A stretch of 64,000 bases of DNA from Hymenobacter nivis (GTDB lineage Bacteria; Bacteroidota; Bacteroidia; Cytophagales; Hymenobacteraceae). Location of the stretch: the NCBI RefSeq assembly GCF_006439025.1, contig NZ_RCYZ01000007.1, positions 58,825 to 122,824 on the forward strand. The letters run 5' to 3'. Below the pieces are notes generated by a model. The model did not search any database and was not told the DNA's origin. It was given only the letters and a program-made list of their open reading frames with translations. A program made the translations under genes and the position numbers. Of the stretch, positions 17,547-25,690 are shown piece after piece. Position 1 is the first letter of the stretch, and each line of letters opens with the position of its first letter.

Positions 17547-17849
17547 CTAGGACGCGGGGGCGGCCGGGGCCACGGGCGGGGCCGCCCGGTAGCGCCACTT
17601 AAAATACACCAGCAGCAGGGTAAAAAACAGGTTGCAGCCGTTGCCCAGCAAGATGGGCAGGCTGTGCGTATAGGCCCCGTAGGCCAGCCACAGCACCATA
17701 CTGGCGCCGCCCACCGCCAGCATCGAGCCCGAGAGGCCCTGCGCCGAGCGCTTCTGCCAGGTGTGGAGCACCTGCGGGAAAAACGTGAGGCCCGACAGGA
17801 CCGCGGCCAGCAGGCCAACCCCGCTGAAAAGGTGCGCGAAGGAAGTCAT
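17547..17849 (-). CDS. SemiSWEET sugar transporter
   Basis: A 100-residue three-helix protein of the SemiSWEET (PQ-loop/MtN3) family, which dimerises to form a sugar channel/carrier. Marks are GLLAAVLSGLTFFPQVLHTWQKRSAQGLS, where the PQ motif and the following KxxSxxGLS are typical, and a second helix MVLWLAYGAYTHSLPILLGNGCNLFFTLLLVYFKWRY with the conserved asparagine. The start is placed at ATG 17849; upstream ATGs at 17858 and 17897 only add a GC-rich extension. Confidence 0.9.
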   Translation of the reverse strand: MTSFAHLFSGVGLLAAVLSGLTFFPQVLHTWQKRSAQGLSGSMLAVGGASMVLWLAYGAYTHSLPILLGNGCNLFFTLLLVYFKWRYRAAPPVAPAAPAS

Positions 17850-17946
17850 GGCCTGCATACGCAGCCGGGCGCCCGGGGGCCCAGGGCGTACCAGCAAGCC
17901 GCCCAGCTAGCGCAGACAGGCCGTACCTGCCGGGGCCCCCGAGGCC

Positions 17947-18402
17947 TTAGGCGGGCAGGCCCTTGAGTACGTCTTTGGTGTGACGCACGTGGTCGGTGGC
18001 CCCGCTCATGGAGTTGAAGATGTACTGGATAACACCTTCTTTGTCAATTACAAACGTGACGCGGCCGGGCAGCAGGCCCAGCAGGGCGCGGGGCACCTCG
18101 TAGAGCTTGCGCACGGCCCCGCCGGCGTCGGCCAGCAGCGGAAAGGGCAGGCGGTGCTTCTGGGTAAATTTCTGGTGCGAGGCTTCGTTGTCGGAACTGA
18201 TGCCCACCACGTCGGCCCCCAGGTCCTGGAAGTCCTGGTACTGGTCGCGGAACGAGCAGGCTTCGGCCGTGCAGCCGGGCGTGTCATCCTTCGGGTAGAA
18301 GTACAGCACTAGGTGCCGCCCGCGGCGGTCGGCTAGGTGGAACGGGGTGCCGTCGGTGGTGTTGAGTGTGAAATCGGGGGCGGTTTGGCCTACTTGGAGC
18401 AT
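17947..18402 (-). CDS. bcp: Peroxiredoxin, Bcp/PrxQ type
   Basis: A 151-residue thiol peroxidase that reduces peroxides with thioredoxin as donor. VGQTAPDFTLNTTDG opens the fold and FYPKDDTPGCTAEACSFRD carries the peroxidatic cysteine and, five residues later, the resolving cysteine of the alpha-type Bcp class. The C-terminal GLLPGRVTFVIDKEGVIQYIFNS is conserved. The ATG at 18402 gives MLQVGQTAP, the standard start; the longer frame is not needed. It is monocistronic by spacing. Confidence 0.93.
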   Translation of the reverse strand: MLQVGQTAPDFTLNTTDGTPFHLADRRGRHLVLYFYPKDDTPGCTAEACSFRDQYQDFQDLGADVVGISSDNEASHQKFTQKHRLPFPLLADAGGAVRKLYEVPRALLGLLPGRVTFVIDKEGVIQYIFNSMSGATDHVRHTKDVLKGLPA

Positions 18403-18507
18403 GGCGGTGCAGTCAGAAAATGGTGAAAGGAAAGCGGGCGGCCACAGCGGGTAGCCAGGGGCCCGCAAATAACAACGGCGCGGCCCGTTTGGCCTTTTTC
18501 ACAACAA

Positions 18508-18539
18508 AACAGCCCCCGCGAAGCATCGCGGGGGCTGTT
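18508..18539 (-). terminator. Terminator of the sigma/anti-sigma operon
   Basis: A perfect 13-bp stem (AACAGCCCCCGCG) with a 6-nt loop lies just after the anti-sigma stop and is followed on the minus strand by TTTTGTTGTG. Confidence 0.85.
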
Positions 18540-18561
18540 AGTGAGGAGGCAGCTAGGGGCC

Positions 18562-19482
18562 CTAAATGGTGCCCATGGCCTGGATGGGCATGGTGGGCGA
18601 GGCGCTGCCGCCCAGGGGCTCCAGCGTCACGGCGAAGGCCTGGGCGCTGGCAATGTCTTTCATGCGCTCGAGGCGCTCGCCAGAAGCGGCGGCCTGCGTC
18701 AGCATGCCAGCATCCACGGGCTTGCCGTTGTTGAGGGCCCAAAGCTGGTACTGGCGGCCGGTGGGCGCGGGGGACAGCTTTTGCACGTCCACGTACACCT
18801 GCTTGGTTTTGGCGTTGAACAGCACCCGGGCACGGTCCTGGGGCGCATCGGGGGTGCCGGCCAGGGCCACGAAGTGAAACTCGGCGTCGCGCAGCACGGC
18901 GTTCTGCTCTTTCACTTCACCGAGCTTTTTCTCTACCACCAAGGTATTGGCGGCCACGCGGTTCTGGGTGTCCTGCAAGGCCACGAGGGCGGTGTCGGCC
19001 CCCTGCCACTGCTGGTACAGGTAGGCGTTGCCGAACAAGCTCAGCAGCAAGGCGATGGAGGCGGCAATGGCCAGGCCCCGGCGCGGGGCTGTGGGTGCAG
19101 CGGCGCTGCTTATTGAGCGCACGCCGGGCTCGGCAGCCGCTTGCGGGCGGGCCAGGGCGTCTACATCGGCCCGGAGGCTGGCGGAGGGCGTGGGGGCCCC
19201 AGCGGTAGCTGCTACCGGGGCGGCCACGGGGGCTTCGGCGGCGGCGGGGGTAATTTGGGCCAGCACTTTGGTCAGCACCCGGTCGCGCATGGCGGCGGGC
19301 AACTCACGGGAGTGGGCTTCGGCATAGTACTCGAGGGCGCGCTGGCCGGCGGCCAGCTCTTCGGCTACGAGGGGGTGACGGGCGGCTTCGGCTTCGACGG
19401 CAACGCGCTCAGCGGGCGTGAGCAGCCCGAGGGCGTACTGCTCTAAAATGCCGGATTCTATATAGGCTTGAGGATCTTCCAC
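18562..19482 (-). CDS. Anti-sigma factor, RskA/anti-sigma-K type
   Basis: A 306-residue single-pass membrane regulator. The N-terminal part (residues 1-75: ESGILEQYALGLLTPAERVAVEAEAARHP) resembles the zinc-less anti-sigma domain. A Pro/Ala linker follows, then one membrane helix (GLAIAASIALLLSLFGNAYLY), then the periplasmic RskA domain with a coiled part and the end GRQYQLWALNNGKPVDAGML. It should hold the sigma factor encoded 7 bp upstream until an envelope signal releases it. The signal is unknown. Confidence 0.9.
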   Translation of the reverse strand: MEDPQAYIESGILEQYALGLLTPAERVAVEAEAARHPLVAEELAAGQRALEYYAEAHSRELPAAMRDRVLTKVLAQITPAAAEAPVAAPVAATAGAPTPSASLRADVDALARPQAAAEPGVRSISSAAAPTAPRRGLAIAASIALLLSLFGNAYLYQQWQGADTALVALQDTQNRVAANTLVVEKKLGEVKEQNAVLRDAEFHFVALAGTPDAPQDRARVLFNAKTKQVYVDVQKLSPAPTGRQYQLWALNNGKPVDAGMLTQAAASGERLERMKDIASAQAFAVTLEPLGGSASPTMPIQAMGTI

Positions 19483-19489
19483 GGTGGAA

Positions 19490-20050
19490 TTAGCGTATCA
19501 GTTTACCAAGGAGTTTAATGGCCGTGCGGGCACGGGTTTTGACGGTGCCCAGGGGCAGCTTCAATTCCTCGGCCACTTCGCTTTGGGTGTACCCTCCGAA
19601 GTAAAGTAGGTCGATTATTTGCCGCTGTTCGGGCACCAGGGTCTGCACAACTTCTTGCAGCCCAATGTGCTCGGGCCGAAAACTGTCGGCTGCGGGCATT
19701 CGTTGAGCGGCAAGGCTGTCGTCGAGGCCCTGGGTGCGAGTACCTACGCGGTGCTGTCGCGAGCGGATTTTGTCGATGGCTAAATTTCGACAGATGTTCA
19801 GCACCCAGGTGAACAGGCGGCCCTTTTCGGCGTCGTAGGCCGGAAAAGCGTTCCAGATTTTGACCAGCGCTTCCTGAAGCACGTCTTCGGCCGTATCGTC
19901 GTCTTTGACGATGCGGGAGATGACGCCAAACAGGGCCGACGCGTAGCGGTCGTAAAAGAGCGTCAGGGCCGATTCGTCGCGGGCTTTAAGCCGGCGCACG
20001 AGGTCTTCCTCTGAGGCAGTGGGCAGGGAGATGGGTAGCGTATCGGACAC
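19490..20050 (-). CDS. ECF sigma factor (SigK-like)
   Basis: A sigma-70 family ECF factor of about 186 residues. Region 2 is RDESALTLFYDRYASALFGVISRIVKDDDTAEDVLQEALVKIWNAF and the region 4 helix-turn-helix is QRQIIDLLYFGGYTQSEVAEELKLPLGTVKTR. The frame reaches a GTG at 20101, but that GTG shares its first base with the promoter box TACTTTCG, so it cannot be translated from that promoter. The GTG at 20050 (starting VSDTLPIS) is preferred. It forms an operon with the anti-sigma gene and may activate its own promoter. Confidence 0.92.
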   Translation of the reverse strand: MSDTLPISLPTASEEDLVRRLKARDESALTLFYDRYASALFGVISRIVKDDDTAEDVLQEALVKIWNAFPAYDAEKGRLFTWVLNICRNLAIDKIRSRQHRVGTRTQGLDDSLAAQRMPAADSFRPEHIGLQEVVQTLVPEQRQIIDLLYFGGYTQSEVAEELKLPLGTVKTRARTAIKLLGKLIR

Positions 20051-20100
20051 GGTGAAAGGAAAAGTGGCCAGGCGACGGAGCAAGCCGCAGGTGTGGTGCA

Positions 20101-20108
20101 CGAAAGTA
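20101..20108 (-). promoter_or_regulatory. Promoter -7 box TACTTTCG of the sigma-factor operon
   Basis: On the minus strand it stands 50 bp before the GTG at 20050 and decides against the earlier GTG at 20101. Confidence 0.55.
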
Positions 20109-20217
20109 AGCCCGGGGGCCCGGACTGAGCCGGGCCGCCCGCAACCCCGGGGCCCCGGAAAAGGGTATAACGGATACTAGCCCGGCCCGTTGCCGCCGCC
20201 CGCATTTCCCCCGCGCC

Positions 20218-21615
20218 ATGCCCATCGAATCCCGCAACCCTTATACCGGCCGCGTACTCAAGCGGTTCCGCCCGTTTTCGTGGGCCAAAACCGCGCGCAT
20301 CCTCGGCCAGGCCCACGCCGCGGCCGCCACCTGGCCCGCCACCCCGCTGGCCCAGCGCGCCGCCGTGCTGCGCCGCGCCGGGGCCCTGTTGCGCGCGCAG
20401 GCCCCCGAGCTGGCCCGCCTCATGGCCCTGGAAATGGGCAAGCCCGTGGCCGATGGCCGCGCCGAGGCCCTGAAGTGCGCCACTTGCTGCGACTACTACG
20501 CCGACCACGCCGCGGCCTTTCTGGCCGACGAGCCGGTGGCCACCGACGCCGGGCGCAGCTACATCAGCCACCAGCCGCTGGGCGTGGTGCTGGCCATCAT
20601 GCCCTGGAACTTCCCGTTCTGGCAGGTGGTGCGCTTCGCCGCCCCGGCCCTGATGGCCGGCAACGTGGGCCTGCTCAAGCACGCCCCCAACGTGCCGCAG
20701 TGCGCGCTGGCGCTGGAAAAAATATTCCACGACGCGGGCCTGCCGCCGGCCTGCTTCCGCACGCTGCTTATTGAGACGGACCTGGTAGAGCCGCTCATCG
20801 CCGACGACCGGGTGCGGGCCGTGACGCTGACCGGCTCGGAGCGGGCCGGGGCCGCGGTGGCCGCCCTGGCCGGCCGCCACATTAAAAAAACCGTGCTGGA
20901 GCTGGGCGGCTCCGACCCCTTTATTGTACTGGCCGACGCCGACCTGCCCCTGGCCGCCAAAACCGCCGCCCAGGCCCGCATGATCAACGCCGGCCAGAGC
21001 TGCATCGCCGCCAAGCGCTTCATCGTGGAAAAGCCCGTCCTCAAGGAGTTTGTGGCCCAGCTCACTTCCCACCTGCTGGCCCTGCGCACCGGCGACCCGC
21101 TGGCCGAAGACACCCAGTACGGCCCCCTGGCCCGCCCCGACCTGGCCGACGAGCTGGCCCGACAAGTGGCAGACTCGGTGGCCCAGGGGGCCCGGCTGGC
21201 GCTGGTGGGCGGCCAGGCGCGGCCCGGAGCAACCTTGTTTCGGCCGGCCATCCTCACCCACGTGCGGCCCGGGCAGCGCGCCTACCACGAGGAGCTTTTT
21301 GGGCCCGTGGCCATTGTGCTCGAAGCCAAGAACGCCGCCGACGCCGTGCGCCTGGCCAACGATTCGCGCTTCGGCCTGGGGGCCTCGGTGTGGACGCAGG
21401 ACCTGGCGAAGGGCGAGGACCTGGCCCGGCAGATTGAGGCCGGCGCCGTGTTTGTGAACAGCCTGGTGAAATCGATGTCCGAGCTGCCCTTCGGCGGCGT
21501 CAAGAAATCGGGCTACGGCCGCGAGCTATCCCGCCTGGGCATCCTCGAATTTGTAAACCAAAAATCGGTGTGGATTGGCAAAGCTGCCGCGCCAGCCGGG
21601 GCCAAAACGGAGTAG
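20218..21615 (+). CDS. Aldehyde dehydrogenase, succinate-semialdehyde type
   Basis: A 465-residue NAD(P)-dependent aldehyde dehydrogenase. Family marks are IMPWNFPFWQV near residue 125, the cofactor-site TGSERAG, the general base in VLELGGSDPF, the nucleophilic cysteine in NAGQSCIAAKR and the late EELFGPVA. The closest type by these motifs is succinate-semialdehyde dehydrogenase of the YneI/GabD group, which feeds succinate into the TCA cycle. The exact substrate is not settled by sequence. Divergent from the sigma-factor operon. Confidence 0.92.
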   Translation: MPIESRNPYTGRVLKRFRPFSWAKTARILGQAHAAAATWPATPLAQRAAVLRRAGALLRAQAPELARLMALEMGKPVADGRAEALKCATCCDYYADHAAAFLADEPVATDAGRSYISHQPLGVVLAIMPWNFPFWQVVRFAAPALMAGNVGLLKHAPNVPQCALALEKIFHDAGLPPACFRTLLIETDLVEPLIADDRVRAVTLTGSERAGAAVAALAGRHIKKTVLELGGSDPFIVLADADLPLAAKTAAQARMINAGQSCIAAKRFIVEKPVLKEFVAQLTSHLLALRTGDPLAEDTQYGPLARPDLADELARQVADSVAQGARLALVGGQARPGATLFRPAILTHVRPGQRAYHEELFGPVAIVLEAKNAADAVRLANDSRFGLGASVWTQDLAKGEDLARQIEAGAVFVNSLVKSMSELPFGGVKKSGYGRELSRLGILEFVNQKSVWIGKAAAPAGAKTE

Positions 21616-21797
21616 CGCCGGGCTGGCCCGTGAGGTTTAGGGCCCCTAGCCCAACATAGAGACGCAAGGATGCATCATCGGGCTGCCGTTGTTGCTACGG
21701 GCCTGCACCTTAGCCTGGGGGCCCTAACTTGGGCATAAATGCTTGCTGTAAAGAATAAAAGACAACAGCCAGCAACCGTCAGCTGATTGCTAAGCCA
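21616..21797. other. Intergenic gap, nothing recognised
   Basis: 182 bp between convergent genes. The stretch GAGACGCAAGGATGCATCAT near 21659 resembles fragments of interspersed repeats, but no second copy is in the window, and no terminator hairpin stands out. Confidence 0.3.
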
Positions 21798-22565
21798 TTA
21801 GCACCAGCCGCGGACCTTATACACGGCCCAGCCGGCCATTTCGTGCAGCAACAGGCTCCACTGCTCCAGGGCTGCGGGGGCGGGCAGCAGCCAGTAATCG
21901 GGGGTGAAGGAGCGGGGGATGGTGCGGAAGCCGGCCGGGAAAGCCAACACGGGCACCCCCGCCTGGGCAAAGCAGCCCGCGGCCCGGCGCATGTGAAACG
22001 CCGCCGTGACGAGCACCAGCGTATCGGCGCCCGGGTGGCGGGCCAGCAGCTGCTTGGTGAACTCGGCGTTTTCGTGGGTGTTGCGGCTGCGCCCTTCCAG
22101 CCAGATATCGGCGGCCGGCACGGCGGCCAGGCGCAGCAGCGTGGCTATCTGGCGGGCTTCGCTGACGGCCTGGGACCCCACCATGCCCGAGCCGCCCGAC
22201 ACGATGATGCGCCGCACCCGCCCGGCGCGGTACAGCCACAGGGCGTTGGTGAAGCGGTCGGCCCCGGCGTGCAGGTACACGCGGTCGGCGGGCTGGCGGT
22301 TAGCGTCGGTGATGCCCCCGAGCAGCACGGCCGCATCGGCCCGGGGCGGCAGGGCGGCCAGCGGCACGGCGGGGCGCTCCCAGGCGCGCAGGGCCTCGTT
22401 GCTGAGGGCACGGTTGGTGCCCACCAGGGCCAGCACGGCGGCGGCGCGCAGCCACTGCCGCTGCCGGCGGGGCTGCCGCGCCACCAGGGCCCCCAGCAGC
22501 AGGGCCACCAGCCACACGGTGGGCAACAGGGCAGCGTCGAGAATTTTGGAAAGGAGAAAAAACAC
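21798..22565 (-). CDS. YdcF/ElyC-like DUF218 membrane protein
   Basis: A 255-residue protein with two N-terminal hydrophobic helices and a DUF218 domain as in E. coli ElyC, SanA and YdcF, which influence envelope integrity and peptidoglycan or undecaprenyl metabolism. Motifs are AAVLLGGI, RRIIVSGGSGMVGSQAVSEARQIATLL, WLEGRSRNTHENAEF and VLVTAAFHMRRAAGCFAQAG, the standard order. A terminator hairpin separates it from the thioredoxin-like gene upstream. Confidence 0.9.
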   Translation of the reverse strand: MFFLLSKILDAALLPTVWLVALLLGALVARQPRRQRQWLRAAAVLALVGTNRALSNEALRAWERPAVPLAALPPRADAAVLLGGITDANRQPADRVYLHAGADRFTNALWLYRAGRVRRIIVSGGSGMVGSQAVSEARQIATLLRLAAVPAADIWLEGRSRNTHENAEFTKQLLARHPGADTLVLVTAAFHMRRAAGCFAQAGVPVLAFPAGFRTIPRSFTPDYWLLPAPAALEQWSLLLHEMAGWAVYKVRGWC

Positions 22566-22604
22566 GCTTTAACGGAAAAATCCGGGCCCAGCGGCCCGGC
22601 GCGC

Positions 22605-22638
22605 AAACGCCCGGCCGCTGCCCAGCGGCCGGGCGTTT
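22605..22638 (-). terminator. GC-rich hairpin after the thioredoxin-like gene
   Basis: A 15-bp stem (AAACGCCCGGCCGCT) with a short loop lies 39 bp after the stop of the thioredoxin-like gene. The T-tract is only three bases on the minus strand, with a longer A/T-rich run on the other side. Confidence 0.55.
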
Positions 22639-22676
22639 CGCCCAAAAAATACGAATTAAAAAGAGTCCCCGGGGCC

Positions 22677-23030
22677 CTACTTCACCGGCACAAAGGCGCG
22701 CAGGCGGTCGAGCTGGGCGCGCACGTCGGCCTCCTCGGTGAGGGCGGCGCACTCGAGCAGGCGGCCCTGGCAGTAGCTCACAAAAAAGGGCGCTATTTTG
22801 TCCTGCATCAGCTTTTTAGCCACCGGGTTTTCGTCGGAGTTGAGCTTCAGAAACAGGATGGTTTGGTAGGGCTCCTCGTCGACAAACTTGGCGAACGGCG
22901 GGGCCAGGGCGTCGCAGACCGCACAGTTTGCCGACGTAAATTTAGCAAATACCTTGAGGTGCTCGTGAATGAGGTGGCGCAGCTGCTCGTCGTTGGCGGA
23001 GTGCACGTGCTGGCGGTGGGCTTCGGTCAT
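22677..23030 (-). CDS. Thioredoxin-like protein with CAVC centre
   Basis: A 117-residue single-domain thioredoxin-fold protein. The active site is FTSANCAVCDALAPPFAKF, a CxxC with an unusual Ala-Val pair, and the cis-proline position is kept in KIAPFFVSYCQG. No signal peptide is present, so it is cytoplasmic. The ATG at 23030 gives MTEAHRQHVH; the longer frame to 23081 is unlikely. It follows the DUF885 gene by 65 bp and may be co-transcribed with it. Confidence 0.82.
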   Translation of the reverse strand: MTEAHRQHVHSANDEQLRHLIHEHLKVFAKFTSANCAVCDALAPPFAKFVDEEPYQTILFLKLNSDENPVAKKLMQDKIAPFFVSYCQGRLLECAALTEEADVRAQLDRLRAFVPVK

Positions 23031-23095
23031 GGGGAAGGGAAGTGGCGGGGCAGGCAAAGCGGCAGCGCGCAACCCGCGCACCGCCCCCCTATACC

Positions 23096-24856
23096 TTATT
23101 TGCGCCGCATAAGTTCGCGGATGTAGCGCACCGGGGCGCTGCCGTAGCCCAGGAATTGCTCGTGGAACTGCTTGAGGTCAAACGCCTTGCCGCGCTGCTG
23201 CTTGAGCTCCTCGCGCAGGGCGTAAATCTCGGTGTAGCCGGCGAAGTAGCTGCTGAGCTGCACTTGGCTGAGGGTGGCGCGCAGCCACTTGCCCTCGGCC
23301 TCGGCTTGCTCCTGGAAGCCCTCGCGCTCCAGCATGGCCACGGCGGCTTTTTCCGAAATGCCGTCGACCTGCACGGCGTGGTCAAGGATAGTGTTAAGCG
23401 TCACGCGCATGTTCCACTTGTCCCAAAGCAGCCACATTTCGTCGCTGTTCTGGCCGTAGCCCTGCTCCAGCATCATGCGCTCGGCGTACACGGCCCAGCC
23501 CTCCACCATGGCGCCGTTGCCGAAAATGCTCTTCACCAGCGAGGGCGAGCGGTTGGCGTACACGAGCTGCGTGTAGTGCCCCGGAATGGCCTCGTGGATG
23601 TTGAGAATCTGGAGGGTATAGTCGTTGTACTCGCGCAGGTAGCTCTCGGCCTGGGCTGCCGTCCAGGTGCTCGGGATGGGCTCCACATTATAATAGGTGT
23701 TGGCGCCTTTGTCGTAGGGCCCCGGGGCGCTCACGCTGGCCCCGGCCCCGCTGCCGCGCATGTAGAGCGGCGTTTCGCGCACCACCAGCGGCTTGCTGGG
23801 GTCCTGGGTGAGCAAATTATGGTCGTTCACGAAGGCCACCAGGGTCGGAATCTGCTGCTTCACGGCGGCCACGAAGCCGTTGCGCGGGGCGTGCTTCAGG
23901 GTGAGCTGGTTGACGACGGCGCGGATGAGCTGAAGTGTATCGGCGGGCGCGGGCTGGCCGGGCAGGTACTTAGGGTAGAGGCGCGCGGCGCGGCGGCCCA
24001 TGTCGTGCAATAGCTCGGCCTTGTGGGCCAGCGCCTGCCGGTACACCTCATCGGCCGAGTAGCGCGACTGGATGTCGTAGGCAAACTTGCGGTCGAACAG
24101 GGCCTTGCCGATGCGGAACGAGCGGAACTGGTGGGCCCCCAGCACGTCGGTTTTCAGGAAGGCCAGGTAGCTCTGGATGGCGAGGCGCGCCGTGGCCAGG
24201 CGGTCGGCAAACACCTTTTTCTCGCGCGCGCTCAGGCCCGAGGCACGCACCGAATCGGCAAGGGCGGGGCCCAGCACGGCCAAGCCGCCCTCGTTCTGCT
24301 TGATGGCCAAGCGGGTGTGCTCCTGGGTGGGGCGGCGCAGGTTGTTTTCGGCGGCCTGGTAGTAGGCTGGGGCCTGGGCCAGCTGGTCGGAAATGTTGCG
24401 CAGGCGGCGGTCGAGCCGGTAGTAGCGGCCGTTGAGGAATTCGCCAATGTCGGCGCCCAGGTTGTAGGCGGCCGGGTTCCACTGCCACTGGCGCAGCGTG
24501 TCGTCCTCCCAGCGGCTGGCGCGCAAGTAGTTGGCCAGCAAGTGGTGGTCAATTTGATTGGCGGGCGCCAAGCTGTCGAGCGGGAACGTGGCCAGCGCCT
24601 TCAGGTTTTTCTCGCCAAACGCCGCCGCCCGCCGCCGTTGCAGCGAGTCGGGGATTACCAGCAGCGAGTCGTACTTGTGGTAGCCCATGGCCGAGGCAAA
24701 GCTGGGGTCTTCGCGCCACAAATCGGCAATGAAACGGGTCTTGAACCCTTCAAAGCGCACGTCGGCCGAAGCCGGGGCCTTGGCGGCGGGCTTATCGGCC
24801 GATTGGCAGGCGGGCAGGGCCCCCAGCAGGGGCAGCAGCAAGTAACGGAGTTTCAT
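23096..24856 (-). CDS. DUF885 lipoprotein, zinc-peptidase-like
   Basis: A 586-residue protein of the DUF885 family, common in Bacteroidota and thought to be metal-dependent carboxypeptidase-like hydrolases. The leader MKLRYLLLPLLGALPAC is a lipoprotein signal, with Cys17 as the lipidated residue. The C-terminal half has NIHEAIPGHYTQL, an HExxxH-type metal site, then the conserved EGWAVYAERMMLEQG and the end YFAGYTEIYALREE with a likely further metal-site glutamate. Located in the periplasm or on the outer membrane. Substrate unknown. Confidence 0.88.
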   Translation of the reverse strand: MKLRYLLLPLLGALPACQSADKPAAKAPASADVRFEGFKTRFIADLWREDPSFASAMGYHKYDSLLVIPDSLQRRRAAAFGEKNLKALATFPLDSLAPANQIDHHLLANYLRASRWEDDTLRQWQWNPAAYNLGADIGEFLNGRYYRLDRRLRNISDQLAQAPAYYQAAENNLRRPTQEHTRLAIKQNEGGLAVLGPALADSVRASGLSAREKKVFADRLATARLAIQSYLAFLKTDVLGAHQFRSFRIGKALFDRKFAYDIQSRYSADEVYRQALAHKAELLHDMGRRAARLYPKYLPGQPAPADTLQLIRAVVNQLTLKHAPRNGFVAAVKQQIPTLVAFVNDHNLLTQDPSKPLVVRETPLYMRGSGAGASVSAPGPYDKGANTYYNVEPIPSTWTAAQAESYLREYNDYTLQILNIHEAIPGHYTQLVYANRSPSLVKSIFGNGAMVEGWAVYAERMMLEQGYGQNSDEMWLLWDKWNMRVTLNTILDHAVQVDGISEKAAVAMLEREGFQEQAEAEGKWLRATLSQVQLSSYFAGYTEIYALREELKQQRGKAFDLKQFHEQFLGYGSAPVRYIRELMRRK

Positions 24857-24976
24857 AGGGCGCGGCGGTGGGGGCTAGTGGGGGCCCCAAAGGAACGGCC
24901 GGCGAGGGATAGTTGCGGGGCGCGGAGCCCAAATCGGCGCTGAAGCTGTATCAGAGCGGATTTGGAGTCAACGGCT

Positions 24977-25066
24977 GTAGGGTGCGGGGCTTGCCCCCGC
25001 CCGTCGTTGAACGAATCGTGCGCTAATCGTTCAACAACGGGCGGGGGGACAAGCCCCGCACCCTAC
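24977..25066. repeat. REP-like palindrome upstream of the RAYT gene
   Basis: A 90-nt imperfect inverted repeat. The outer 17 nt (GTAGGGTGCGGGGCTTG) are perfect at both ends, the inner parts contain CGTTGAACGA and its complement, and the centre is a short asymmetric loop. The same outer and inner motifs recur in the palindrome after the gene. Confidence 0.85.
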
Positions 25067-25071
25067 TTTCG
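25064..25071 (+). promoter_or_regulatory. Promoter -7 box TACTTTCG of the RAYT gene
   Basis: Its first three bases are the last three of the upstream palindrome. The ATG follows at 25076, so the mRNA should be nearly leaderless. Confidence 0.55.
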
Positions 25072-25075
25072 TGGG

Positions 25076-25540
25076 ATGGAACCCTTGCCGCAACGCCGCA
25101 GCATTCGCTACAATGGGTACGATTACAGCATGGCTGGCTGCTATGCTCTCACTATTTGCGCGCGCGATAAGGCGCATCTGTTTGGCACCTTGCCGCCCAA
25201 TGCCCCGCTGGTGCCCTCGCTCCTGGGTCAAGCAGTCCTGGCTGAGCTAACGGCCCTGCCTACGCACTACCCTACCGTGCGGCTCGACACCTGGATGGTA
25301 ATGCCCAACCACTTGCACCTAATTTTGGTACTTACCCGCAACCAGGTGGTAGCCGTCAGCCAAATAGTTGGCAGCTTTAAGTCGCGCAGCTACCGGCGGT
25401 GGCGGCAGGGCGAGCTGGCGGCCGGGCAAGTGGCGCCGCCTTCGTGCTGGCAGCGCAATTATCACGAGCGCATCATCCGTGATGCGGCCGAATTGGACGC
25501 CCACCGCCGCTATATCCACGCGAATCCTGGCCGCTGGTAA
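25076..25540 (+). mobile_element. REP-associated tyrosine transposase (RAYT, Y1/IS200-like)
   Basis: A 154-residue coding sequence of the TnpA-REP family, single-strand-specific HUH endonucleases related to IS200/IS605 transposases. YDYSMAGCYALTICARDKAHLFG is the usual opening, MPNHLHLIL at residues 76-84 supplies the two metal-binding histidines (His79, His81), and QRNYHERIIRD places the candidate catalytic Tyr129. The ATG at 25076 is used; an ORF from 24962 starts inside the palindrome. The gene is flanked on both sides by long palindromes sharing motifs, the arrangement expected of a RAYT and the REP sequences it recognises. Confidence 0.9.
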
Positions 25541-25644
25541 TAGGGTACGGGGCTTGCCCCCACCCGCCGCATGAACGAAACCCGCCCGAGCCGTTGAACG
25601 ATTGTCGTTCAACGGTTCGGGCGGGGGCAAGCCCCGCACCCTAC
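25541..25644. repeat. REP-like palindrome downstream of the RAYT gene
   Basis: Starts directly after the RAYT stop codon. Outer arms (TAGGGTACGGGGCTTGCCCC and its complement) differ at one base. Inner arms CCCGCCCGAGCCGTTGAACG and complement also differ at one base. Between them on the left is an unpaired 18-base insert not matched on the right. Confidence 0.85.
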
Positions 25645-25679
25645 CAACGGCCAGCGCACCCTGTTCGCGCGGCAGCGGC

Positions 25680-25687
25680 TACTTTCG
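25680..25687 (+). promoter_or_regulatory. Promoter -7 box TACTTTCG of the nuclease gene
   Basis: It ends 3 bp before the ATG at 25691, implying a leaderless or nearly leaderless message. Confidence 0.55.
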
Positions 25688-25690
25688 TTC

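Noticed and set aside
18400..18560. A small gene between the peroxiredoxin and the anti-sigma factor
   Set aside because: Frames there are short, cross the terminator hairpin and lack a plausible start or composition.
20051..20101. Longer start of the ECF sigma factor at GTG 20101
   Set aside because: Its first base is the last base of the promoter box TACTTTCG, so the codon would be upstream of the transcription start.
24962..25075. N-terminal extension of the RAYT protein
   Set aside because: It would translate the REP-like palindrome; the promoter box at 25064-25071 and the family start support ATG 25076.
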